Shown piece by piece: positions 37,739 through 44,725 of a stretch of 64,000 bases of DNA. The notes beneath the pieces were generated by a model. The model was not told where the DNA came from. It made no database searches and saw only the letters and a list, made by a program, of their open reading frames with translations. Origin of the DNA: JAMOQA01 sp964420365 (GTDB taxonomy: Bacteria; Acidobacteriota; Polarisedimenticolia; J045). Every line of letters begins with the position of its first letter. Positions within the stretch are counted from its first letter, which is position 1. The position numbers and the translations under genes are program-made. The stretch lies in contig CAYQTA010000114.1 in the NCBI GenBank assembly GCA_964420365.1, positions 124,001-188,000 on the forward strand, given 5' to 3'.

Positions 37739-37778
37739 ATGGCGGAGAGTCTAGCCGATCCCGGATAATCTCCGCCAT
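37739..37778. promoter_or_regulatory. Symmetric divergent promoter in a perfect inverted repeat
   Basis: ATGGCGGAGA (37739-37748) and TCTCCGCCAT (37769-37778) are perfect mirror arms around 20 bp. Inside are GATAAT for der (37764-37769, plus) and TAGACT for the IHF/HU gene (37753-37748, minus). Each has GGCGGA as its -35 at 17 bp, supplied by the opposite arm. The right arm includes the first two bases of the der ATG. Confidence 0.6.
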
Positions 37779-39168
37779 GAGCAGCCGCACGCGATCCCGG
37801 TCCCGGCTTCCCCGGGTCGCCCTGGTCGGGCGCCCGAACGTCGGGAAATCCTCCCTCTTCAACCGCCTCCTCGGGAAAAGGGAGGCGATCGTCCACGACC
37901 GTCCCGGGGTGACCCGGGACCGGATCGAGCGGGAGGGGGAGATCGAGGGGCGTCCGGTCATCCTGGAGGACACCGGGGGCATCGTCCCCGAGGCGGGGGA
38001 GGAGCTCCAGCGGGTGGTCAGCCGGCAGGCACTCTCCGCCCTCGACGAGGCCGACCTGCTGGTGCTGGTCCTCGACGGGCGGGCCGGCGTCACCCCCCTC
38101 GACGAGGAGGTTGCCGCGATCCTGCGACGCAGGGCGGACGACGTCATCGTCGCGGTGAACAAGATCGACGTCCCCCGGGTCCGGGACCTGGCGGCGGAAG
38201 CCTGGTCCCTGGGTCTCGGCGAACCGCTGCCGGTCTCGGCCGAGCACGGTCTCGGGGTCGACCGGCTCGCCCGGGAGATCGCGGCCCGCCTGCCGGGGCC
38301 GCCCCCCGCTCCTTCCGCCGACGTCGGGGGACCGGGGGAGGAGACGCCTCCCGGGTTCGACCCGGAGGGAGAACTGTCGATCGCCATCGTCGGCCGCCCC
38401 AACGTGGGGAAGTCCTCCCTGGTCAACCGCCTCGCCGGCGCCCCCCGCGTGACCGTCTCGCCGGTGCCGGGGACGACCCGGGACGCCATCGACGTGCTGC
38501 TCACCCGGGACGGTCTCCGGTACCGCCTGGTCGACACGGCGGGGCTCCGGCGGCGCACCCGGGTGGCGGACCGGGACGAGTCGGTGGGCATCCTGGTGGC
38601 CCGGCGCCGCCTCGAGCGATGCGACATCGCCGTCCTCGTGCTGGACGCGGTGGCCGGGGTCACGACGCAGGACGCCTCGATCGCCGGCGAGATCGAGGCG
38701 GCAGGACGGCCGATGGTCCTGGCGTTCAACAAGTGGGACCTGGTCGACGACCCGGACGCCCGCGCCCGGGAGCTGGACGCGGAGGTCGCACGGCGCCTGG
38801 CGTTCCTCCCGGGCCCGCCCGTCGTGCGTCTCTCGGCGCTCCACGGGCAGCGCGCCTTCCGCGTGCTCGACCGCTGCCGGGAGCTCGCGCGTCGCGGCTC
38901 CCGGCGCGTGCCGACGGGCGAGTTGAACCGCTTCGTCGCCGGCCTGACCGCCCGGCTCCGGGATGCCGGGACCGGGGCCCCGAAGGTCTTCTACATGACC
39001 CAGGTCGGGGTCTTCCCCCCGCGGTTTCTCGTCTTCGCGCGGCGGGCCGGGAAGGTCGATCCGTCGTTCCGCCGCCACCTGGAGCGCCAGCTCCGGGAGG
39101 CGTTCGACCTCGGACCGGTCCCGGTGAAGCTGGAGTTCCGGGATCCGCCCCGCCGGGGAAGCGGGTGA
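37777..39168 (+). CDS. der: Ribosome-associated GTPase Der (EngA)
   Basis: Der is an essential GTPase for 50S subunit assembly with two tandem G domains. The 463-residue protein has the first G domain (Walker A GRPNVGKSS near residue 18, DTGG switch, NKID), the second G domain (GRPNVGKSS near 208, DTAGLR, NKWD), and the C-terminal KH-like domain from about 370 (PKVFYMTQVGVFPPRFLVFARR). The start ATG 37777 has no ribosome site and lies 7 bp after GATAAT, so the mRNA is probably leaderless. Confidence 0.96.
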   Translation: MSSRTRSRSRLPRVALVGRPNVGKSSLFNRLLGKREAIVHDRPGVTRDRIEREGEIEGRPVILEDTGGIVPEAGEELQRVVSRQALSALDEADLLVLVLDGRAGVTPLDEEVAAILRRRADDVIVAVNKIDVPRVRDLAAEAWSLGLGEPLPVSAEHGLGVDRLAREIAARLPGPPPAPSADVGGPGEETPPGFDPEGELSIAIVGRPNVGKSSLVNRLAGAPRVTVSPVPGTTRDAIDVLLTRDGLRYRLVDTAGLRRRTRVADRDESVGILVARRRLERCDIAVLVLDAVAGVTTQDASIAGEIEAAGRPMVLAFNKWDLVDDPDARARELDAEVARRLAFLPGPPVVRLSALHGQRAFRVLDRCRELARRGSRRVPTGELNRFVAGLTARLRDAGTGAPKVFYMTQVGVFPPRFLVFARRAGKVDPSFRRHLERQLREAFDLGPVPVKLEFRDPPRRGSG

Positions 39169-39202
39169 CGTCGCGGAAGCCGACGGGCGCTCCCGGGCGG
39201 CT

Positions 39203-39232
39203 TTGACACGCCGCCCCCGGGCGGCCTATGTT
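39203..39232 (+). promoter_or_regulatory. mglA promoter
   Basis: Consensus TTGACA (39203-39208) and TATGTT (39227-39232) are 18 bp apart, about 70 bp upstream of the mglA start and just after der. Confidence 0.6.
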
Positions 39233-39305
39233 TGCCGGGGCGGCGGGTCCCGGGCTCGACGTGCGTCCCGGAAGACCCGCCCTGGTCCCGAGGGGAGAGC
39301 AGAGC

Positions 39306-40646
39306 ATGGCGGTCTTCAACTACTCCACGCGAGAGCTGACCACCAAGATCGTCTACTACGGGCCCGGGCTGTGCGGGAAGACGACGAACCTCCAGTACAT
39401 CTACGATCACCTCAAGGAGGGGGTCCGGGGCAAGATGCTCTCCCTCGCGACGAAGAGCGACCGGACCCTGTTCTTCGACTTCCTCCCCGTGGACATCGGG
39501 GAGATCCACGGGATGAAGACCAAGGTCCAGCTCTACACGGTCCCGGGCCAGGTCTTCTACAACGAGACCCGTCGACTGGTCCTGCGGGGAGCCGACGGCG
39601 TCGTCTTCGTGGCCGACAGCCAGGAGAACATGCTGGAGGCGAACCTCGATTCCTTCCGGAACCTCGAGGAGAACCTCGCGGCCCACGGCCTGAACCTCCG
39701 CGAGCTGCCCCACGTCCTCCAGTACAACAAGCGGGACCTGCCCAACGTGCTTCCCGTAGAGGTGCTCGACGAGAAGCTGAACAGGTACAACGCACCGTTC
39801 TACGAGGCGATCGCGACCACCGGCGTGGGCGTGCAGGAGACGCTCCGCCACATCACGAAGCTGGTCCTGATCCACCTCAACGAGAGGTACGGCGGGGCCC
39901 GGAAGGACAGGGAAGAGGTCCCGGCTCCGGCTACCGACCACGAGGGGGCGCCGGCGAGCCCGCAGGTTGCCGTTCCCGGGCCCGCTCCCGCGGCCGCGCC
40001 CGGCGGAACGCCCGCGGCCACCGGGGCCCCGGCGCCTCCGCCGACGATCGAGATGCCGGCCGCCGCCGAGGCGGTCGAGGCCCCGGCCGCCGCCGCTCCC
40101 GCCCCTCCGCCTTCCAGCGGGACCCCGGCCCCCCCGCCGACGATCGAGATGCCGGCGGCCACCGAGACACCGGCGCCGACGCTCCCCGAGTCACCCCCGG
40201 CCGGCGGAACGCCCGGGGCCGGCGACGTCCTGGGCGTGTCGGCGGAAGCGGCGAGCGCGTCCCCGGCGGCCGTCGCCCAGGAGGACGACGTGCTTGGCGT
40301 GCTGCCCCAGGCGCCCCCACCTCCCCCCGCCGCCGGGAAGACCCAGAAGATCGACCGGGAGTTGCTCGGCGAGCTGTTTCCGGGGCCGACCGCCGGGGAA
40401 CCGACCGCCGTGGAGGCGCCCGCGCCACCGGCGGCGGCCGCGGTGGCCGAGCCGTCGCCCCGCGCGCAGGCCGAGGCGACCGCGGTCCCCGTGGACGCCT
40501 CCGACCCGCTCTTCCAGGAGGAAGCCGTCGAGCCCACGATCCTGGAGCCGGGGGCCCCGCAGGAGATCCTCGTGCCCCTGGTGGTCCGCGCGGGCAGTGC
40601 CGAGCAGCGGTACCGCCTGGTGCTCCGTCTCGAGGTGAAGCCGTGA
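39306..40646 (+). CDS. MglA-type small GTPase with long Pro/Ala-rich tail
   Basis: MglA is the Ras-like polarity switch of gliding and twitching bacteria. Residues 1-200 are a complete GTPase: Walker A GPGLCGKTT (19-27), the arginine/DxxG-equivalent switch region TVPGQVFYNETRR, and NKRD for guanine specificity. About 245 extra residues follow, rich in Pro, Ala and Glu, with an in-frame duplication of APPPTIEMPAA (23-nt DNA copies at 40038 and 40134). The protein ends in a short conserved-looking strand (EILVPLVVRAGSAEQRYRLVLRLEVK). Usual MglA is about 195 residues, so the tail is an addition that may recruit partners. GGGGAGAGC precedes the ATG. It overlaps the next gene by 4 bp. Confidence 0.88.
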   Translation: MAVFNYSTRELTTKIVYYGPGLCGKTTNLQYIYDHLKEGVRGKMLSLATKSDRTLFFDFLPVDIGEIHGMKTKVQLYTVPGQVFYNETRRLVLRGADGVVFVADSQENMLEANLDSFRNLEENLAAHGLNLRELPHVLQYNKRDLPNVLPVEVLDEKLNRYNAPFYEAIATTGVGVQETLRHITKLVLIHLNERYGGARKDREEVPAPATDHEGAPASPQVAVPGPAPAAAPGGTPAATGAPAPPPTIEMPAAAEAVEAPAAAAPAPPPSSGTPAPPPTIEMPAATETPAPTLPESPPAGGTPGAGDVLGVSAEAASASPAAVAQEDDVLGVLPQAPPPPPAAGKTQKIDRELLGELFPGPTAGEPTAVEAPAPPAAAAVAEPSPRAQAEATAVPVDASDPLFQEEAVEPTILEPGAPQEILVPLVVRAGSAEQRYRLVLRLEVKP

Positions 40647-41158
40647 CCGAGACGTCGACCCGCCGAGGGGTCGTCCGGACGCGGCGTTACGTCTCCGCGC
40701 CGGCGGGGACGTACCCGGCGCCGGTCCCGGCCGTCCTCGAGGCGGAAGAAGTCCCGGCGTCGATACCGGAGGACCCCCCTGCCCGGGCCGCCACGCCGGG
40801 ACCTCCCCCGGTGGCGCCGATCTCCCCGCCCGAGGCACCGGCAGGCACCGGGGAGAGCACGCCCGGCACCGCGGAAGGAACCTCCCGCGAGGAAGCAGCC
40901 GTGGTCCGTTCCCCGGGCTGGGGCGGTGTCCTCCTGGGCGCCCTCGTCGGCACGGTGATCGGTGTCTCCCTCGGGATGATCCTGGTCGCCTTCTTCGGCG
41001 GATGCGAGCCCTCCCTCGCCTGGACGGACCCCCTCGCGGTCTGGCGCACGGTCACCGACCCGGTAATCCGCTTCTCGGGAATGCTCGTCGCCGCCGGGTG
41101 CGCCCTCCTCGGGGCGGCCCTCGGCGGCCGCCGGCCGGCCGCGTCTCCCGAGGACTGA
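40643..41158 (+). CDS. Membrane protein with disordered N-terminus, coupled to MglA
   Basis: The 171-residue protein starts with about 95 residues of Pro/Glu/Ala/Thr-rich, probably disordered sequence similar in style to the MglA tail. Two membrane helices follow (about residues 94-118 with GGVLLGALVGTVIGVSLGMI, and 140-160 with GMLVAAGCALLGAALGG). No known domain is recognised. A GTG start at 40643 overlaps the mglA stop. The shared composition and coupling suggest it tethers the GTPase system to the membrane, but that is inference. Confidence 0.65.
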   Translation: MTETSTRRGVVRTRRYVSAPAGTYPAPVPAVLEAEEVPASIPEDPPARAATPGPPPVAPISPPEAPAGTGESTPGTAEGTSREEAAVVRSPGWGGVLLGALVGTVIGVSLGMILVAFFGGCEPSLAWTDPLAVWRTVTDPVIRFSGMLVAAGCALLGAALGGRRPAASPED

Positions 41159-41164
41159 CGGCCC

Positions 41165-41191
41165 TTGCAGCCCCGGCCCGGGACCTATATT
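41165..41191 (+). promoter_or_regulatory. cNMP-FHA gene promoter
   Basis: TTGCAG (41165-41170) and TATATT (41186-41191) are 15 bp apart, so the -10 is good but the spacing short. A GC hairpin, CCGGGGGG (41194-41201) with CCCCCCGG (41210-41217), lies in the short leader next to the ribosome site. Confidence 0.45.
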
Positions 41192-41226
41192 GACCGGGGG
41201 GCCCCGTGCCCCCCCGGGGAAGGAGC

Positions 41227-42003
41227 ATGGCGACCGAGACCCTCAAGGCCCTGACCGTTCCCTACCGCGCCGGCGAGAAGATCGTCGCGGCGGGGGAACG
41301 CGGAGGGTGCCTGTTCGTCCTCCAGGACGGGCAGGTGCGCCTGTCGCGTCCCCGGCCGGACGCCGGTCCCGGGGACGAGGGACTGGAGGTGGACGTCCTC
41401 GGAAAGGGAGACGTCTTCGGCGAGGAGGTCCTCCTCGGCGAGGACGAACCGACCTACCGCTGCGACGCGGAGGCGGTGACCGACTGCCTCGTCGTCGAGC
41501 TGGGGCCGGCGACCCTCGAGCGAATGGTCCGCGGCAACCCGGAGATGGCGATCCGGATCCTCCGCAAGCTCAGCGCCAGGATCGATCGCCTGGCCGAGCG
41601 CCTGGCCGGGACCGACGCGGGGGCCGGGCCGGCCGAGGACGCCCCGACGAGCCGCTTCGCCCGCCCGGAACCGCGCCGGGCGGCCGTCGCCCGCCTCGTG
41701 GCCCGGGACGGGGGCGTCGAGTTCCCCCTCGCGGGCACGGACCTGCTCGTCGGCCGGTACGACCCGGTCACCGAGATCCAGCCCGAGGTGGACCTGGGTA
41801 GCCTCGACACGCAGCGCTCGGTCTCCCGGCGCCACGCACGCCTGGTCCGGCGGGGACAGACCTGGTACCTCCGGGAGGAGAAGGGCGCCCTGAACGGCAC
41901 GTTCGTGAACGGGAAACGAATCCCGCCGGGGACGGAACACGCCCTCGCCGACGGGGACGTGGTCTCTTTCGGCATGGTCCGTCTCGTCTTCCACGCCAGG
42001 TAG
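41227..42003 (+). CDS. Cyclic nucleotide-binding domain and FHA domain protein
   Basis: The 258-residue protein joins two signalling modules. The first is a cNMP-binding-type beta-roll (about 1-115; GCLFVLQDGQVRLSR, GKGDVFGEEVLLGEDEPTYRCDA). The second is a C-terminal FHA domain (about 160-258) with DLLVGRYDP, SVSRRHARLVRR and LNGTFVNGKRI, the phospho-threonine-binding signature. There is no DNA-binding HTH, so this is not a CRP regulator. FHA proteins read Ser/Thr kinase signals. With MglA and the membrane protein upstream it probably forms one signalling module. GGAAGGAGC precedes ATG 41227. Confidence 0.88.
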   Translation: MATETLKALTVPYRAGEKIVAAGERGGCLFVLQDGQVRLSRPRPDAGPGDEGLEVDVLGKGDVFGEEVLLGEDEPTYRCDAEAVTDCLVVELGPATLERMVRGNPEMAIRILRKLSARIDRLAERLAGTDAGAGPAEDAPTSRFARPEPRRAAVARLVARDGGVEFPLAGTDLLVGRYDPVTEIQPEVDLGSLDTQRSVSRRHARLVRRGQTWYLREEKGALNGTFVNGKRIPPGTEHALADGDVVSFGMVRLVFHAR

Positions 42004-42084
42004 CCGCCGCGCCGCTTTCCCGGGTGGCCCGCGGGCCGGGCGGGATGGTACGCTCCGGTCCGACGAGGAAGCCGGGGGTCCCGA

Positions 42085-43002
42085 ATGTCCCACCAGCAGC
42101 AAGACGCCGGTCCGCCCGCGGGGCGGGGAGGAGCACCCACGGCCGCCGCCCGCGCGGAGGGGGGACGGGGAGCGCTCCACCTGGCGCTGGACCGCTTCCA
42201 GGGTCCCCTCGACCTGCTGCTCCACCTGGTACGCTCCCAGGAGATGGACATCCTCGACCTCCCGATCGTGGAGATCGCGCGCCAGTACAACGCCTACCTG
42301 GAACGCATGCGGGAGATGGACCTGGAGATCGCCTCCGAGTACCTGGTGATGGCCGCGACGCTGGCGCACATCAAGTCGCGCATGCTGCTGCCGCCGGACC
42401 CCGCGGAGGAAGGGGAGGAGGCCGAGGATCCCCGGGCCGAGCTCTCCCGCCAGCTGCTGGAGTACGAGCGGTATCGCAAGGCGGTGGAAGAACTCGCCGC
42501 CCTCGAGAGCGGCCGCGACCTCGTCTTTTCCCGCCCCGGGCCGCCCCCGCCGGAGCTCGCCGGGGAGGTCACGATCCGGGCCGACCTGGACGACCTGGTC
42601 CGGGCATTCGAGCGGGTCCTGCGGCGCCTCGAGGCGGACGAGCGGGTCGAGGTGATCCGCCGGGACGACTACCCGGTCCGTGGCATGATGGAACGGCTCC
42701 TCGCGCGCCTGCGCCCCGGGCGTTCCCTCTCGTTCCGGGCGCTCCTCGAGGAGTGCCGGACCCGGCTCGAGCGGATCGTCCTCTTCCTCGCGCTGCTCGA
42801 GCTGATGCGGCTCGGGGCGGTCACGGCCTGGCAGCCGGCCCTGCGCGCGGACATCCGGCTGGAGCCGACCGGTCGCCTGCCCGGGGAGCTCGACACGTCG
42901 TTCGACGCGGAACCGGCGGAGCCCGGCCCGGCCGGCTTCGCCGTTCCGGCGGACGAACCGCCGGGGACCACGCCCGGCCCGGAGGACGGGATCGAGGCAT
43001 GA
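42085..43002 (+). CDS. scpA: Segregation and condensation protein A
   Basis: ScpA is the kleisin that bridges the SMC heads in chromosome condensation. The 305-residue protein has the N-terminal kleisin helix bundle with FQGPLDLLLHLVRSQEMDILDLPIVEIARQYNAYL and ASEYLVMAATLAHIKSRMLLP. A variable acidic middle and a C-terminal winged-helix part around FRALLEECRTRLERIVLFLALLELMRLG follow. A Pro/Glu tail is extra. smc itself is not in the window. It is followed by scpB with an ATGA overlap. Confidence 0.95.
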   Translation: MSHQQQDAGPPAGRGGAPTAAARAEGGRGALHLALDRFQGPLDLLLHLVRSQEMDILDLPIVEIARQYNAYLERMREMDLEIASEYLVMAATLAHIKSRMLLPPDPAEEGEEAEDPRAELSRQLLEYERYRKAVEELAALESGRDLVFSRPGPPPPELAGEVTIRADLDDLVRAFERVLRRLEADERVEVIRRDDYPVRGMMERLLARLRPGRSLSFRALLEECRTRLERIVLFLALLELMRLGAVTAWQPALRADIRLEPTGRLPGELDTSFDAEPAEPGPAGFAVPADEPPGTTPGPEDGIEA

Positions 43003-43736
43003 ACGAACGGATCATCGGCGAACCGGGGGACGCGACCGCCCGGGAGGGAGAAGGCCTCGGGATCCTCGCGATCCTCGAGGCGATGCTCTTCGCGTCGCCC
43101 GAGCCGTTGACGATCGAGGAGATCGAGGCGGCGCTGCCGGGGACCGATCGCGACCAGGTCGTCCACGGCCTCGAGGAACTCGCCCGCGCCCTCCAGCGGC
43201 CGGACCGGGGCCTGCGCCTCGAGAAGGTCGCCGGCGGGTGGCGGCTGGTCACGCGGCCGGAGCTGGCGGAGCCGCTCCGGGCCCTCTTCCGGTTCCGGAA
43301 CCAGAAGCGCCTGACGCCCACGGCCCTGGACGTGCTGGCGATCGTGGCCTACGCCCAGCCGATCACGGCCCCCGAGATCCAGGAAATCCGGGGCACCGAC
43401 CCGTCCTATGCACTGCGCGTGCTCCTCGAGCGCAAGATGATCCGCACGGTGGGGCGGAAGAAGGTCGTCGGCCGGCCGATCCTCTACGGCACGACCCGCG
43501 AGTTCCTGCTCCACTTCGGCCTCGACAGCCTCGACGACCTGCCGCCGGTGGACGCCTACGGGACCCGGGTCGTTCCCGCCCAGGGACGGCTCTTCACCAG
43601 CCGCGAGCTGGCGGCGGAAGGGGAGGGGGAGACCGATCCCGGGCCGAGCGACGATACGCCGGCGGGCCCGGGCGAGGCCGCGGCGACGGCGTCGCCCCCG
43701 CGGGAACCGGCCCGGGAGGAGGCGCCGGATGGCTGA
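42999..43736 (+). CDS. scpB: Segregation and condensation protein B
   Basis: ScpB is the dimeric winged-helix partner of ScpA in the SMC complex. The 245-residue protein has LAILEAMLFASPEPLTIEEIE and the conserved second winged helix ALDVLAIVAYAQPITAPEIQEIRG and GRPILYGTTREFLLHFGL. A Pro/Glu/Ala tail is extra. It shares its start with the ScpA stop and overlaps the pseudouridine synthase gene by 8 bp, so scpA-scpB-rlu form one unit. Confidence 0.95.
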   Translation: MNERIIGEPGDATAREGEGLGILAILEAMLFASPEPLTIEEIEAALPGTDRDQVVHGLEELARALQRPDRGLRLEKVAGGWRLVTRPELAEPLRALFRFRNQKRLTPTALDVLAIVAYAQPITAPEIQEIRGTDPSYALRVLLERKMIRTVGRKKVVGRPILYGTTREFLLHFGLDSLDDLPPVDAYGTRVVPAQGRLFTSRELAAEGEGETDPGPSDDTPAGPGEAAATASPPREPAREEAPDG

Positions 43737-44568
43737 GGAACGGATCCAGAAGGTTCTCTCCCGCTGGGGAGTCGCCTCCCGCCGGGAGGCCGAGCGCATG
43801 CTCCTCGAGCACCGGATCACGGTGAACGGCCGCCTGGTGACCGAGCCGGGAACGAGGGTCGACCCCGAACGGGATCACATCAAGGTCGACGGGAAGCTCC
43901 TGCGACCGCCCCGGGGGCCCCGGACCTACCTGGTGGCCTTCAAGCCCCGGGAGATGATCACGAGCCTCCACGACCCGGAGGGCCGGCCGACCATCGCCGA
44001 CCTGCTGCGGCGCGCGCGCGTCCGAAAACGGGTCTTCCCGGTCGGTCGCCTCGACTGGGACGCGGACGGCCTCCTGCTGCTGACCGACGACGGTGAACTG
44101 GCACACCGGGTCATGCACCCGCGCACGCACCTCCCGAAGGTCTACCTGGTCAAGGTCAAGGGACACCCCACGGAGCGCGCGCTCGACCGGGTCCGCCGGG
44201 GTGTCGTGATCGAGCCCCGGGTTCGCACGTTGCCCGCCGAGGTGACCGTCGAGAAGGCGGGGCAGAACGCGACCTGGCTGCGCGTGACCCTGGTGGAGGG
44301 GCGCCAGAACCAGATCAAGCGGATGTTCGCCCGGGTGGGGCACCCGGTGCGGAAGATTCGTCGTGTCGCCCTGGGTCCCCTGCGCCTCGGCAGGATGAGA
44401 ATCGGCGAGGTCCGTCCGCTCTCGCCCGGTGAAGTTCGCCGCCTTCGCGAGGCGGTCGGCCTTCCGGTCGAGGAGACCGGCTCCGCCGGCCCGGGCCGGA
44501 GGGGTTCGCCCCGCCGGTCCCGCCGTCCCGGCCCCGGTCCCCGAAAGCCAAGAGCGAAAAAGGCTTGA
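43729..44568 (+). CDS. Ribosomal large subunit pseudouridine synthase, RsuA/RluB family
   Basis: The 279-residue protein has an N-terminal S4 RNA-binding domain (ERIQKVLSRWGVASRREAERML) and the pseudouridine synthase core with the catalytic aspartate in GRLDWDADGLLLLT (near residue 108). The closing motif is EGRQNQIKRMF. A basic tail of Arg, Pro and Lys follows. RluB acts on 23S rRNA position 2605 in E. coli. scpB next to an RluB-type enzyme is a common order, but which rRNA site is used cannot be read from sequence. The rpsA promoter overlaps its stop codon. Confidence 0.92.
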   Translation: MAEERIQKVLSRWGVASRREAERMLLEHRITVNGRLVTEPGTRVDPERDHIKVDGKLLRPPRGPRTYLVAFKPREMITSLHDPEGRPTIADLLRRARVRKRVFPVGRLDWDADGLLLLTDDGELAHRVMHPRTHLPKVYLVKVKGHPTERALDRVRRGVVIEPRVRTLPAEVTVEKAGQNATWLRVTLVEGRQNQIKRMFARVGHPVRKIRRVALGPLRLGRMRIGEVRPLSPGEVRRLREAVGLPVEETGSAGPGRRGSPRRSRRPGPGPRKPRAKKA

Positions 44569-44593
44569 CCGCGCGCGTCGCGGTCTCTAGCAT
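44565..44593 (+). promoter_or_regulatory. rpsA promoter
   Basis: TTGACC (44565-44570) and TAGCAT (44588-44593) are 17 bp apart. They overlap the stop of the pseudouridine synthase gene and leave a leader of about 125 nt before rpsA. Confidence 0.65.
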
Positions 44594-44640
44594 GGGGCCT
44601 TCGCAGGCCCGGACCGAGCACCGGGCCGACGGAAGGATTG

Positions 44641-44661
44641 CCGTGTCCACGGCGGACACGG
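44641..44661 (+). promoter_or_regulatory. rpsA leader hairpin
   Basis: CCGTGTCC (44641-44648) and GGACACGG (44654-44661) form a perfect 8-bp stem with a 5-nt loop in the predicted rpsA leader. A second smaller stem (GGCGCC/GGCGCC) follows near 44674. Such leaders can serve S1 autoregulation, but no known motif is recognised. Confidence 0.4.
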
Positions 44662-44725
44662 CCGGGCGGGACGGGCGCCTCGGCGCCAAATCCAACGTTC
44701 CCGTCCGCACGGAGGCTGACGCGAC

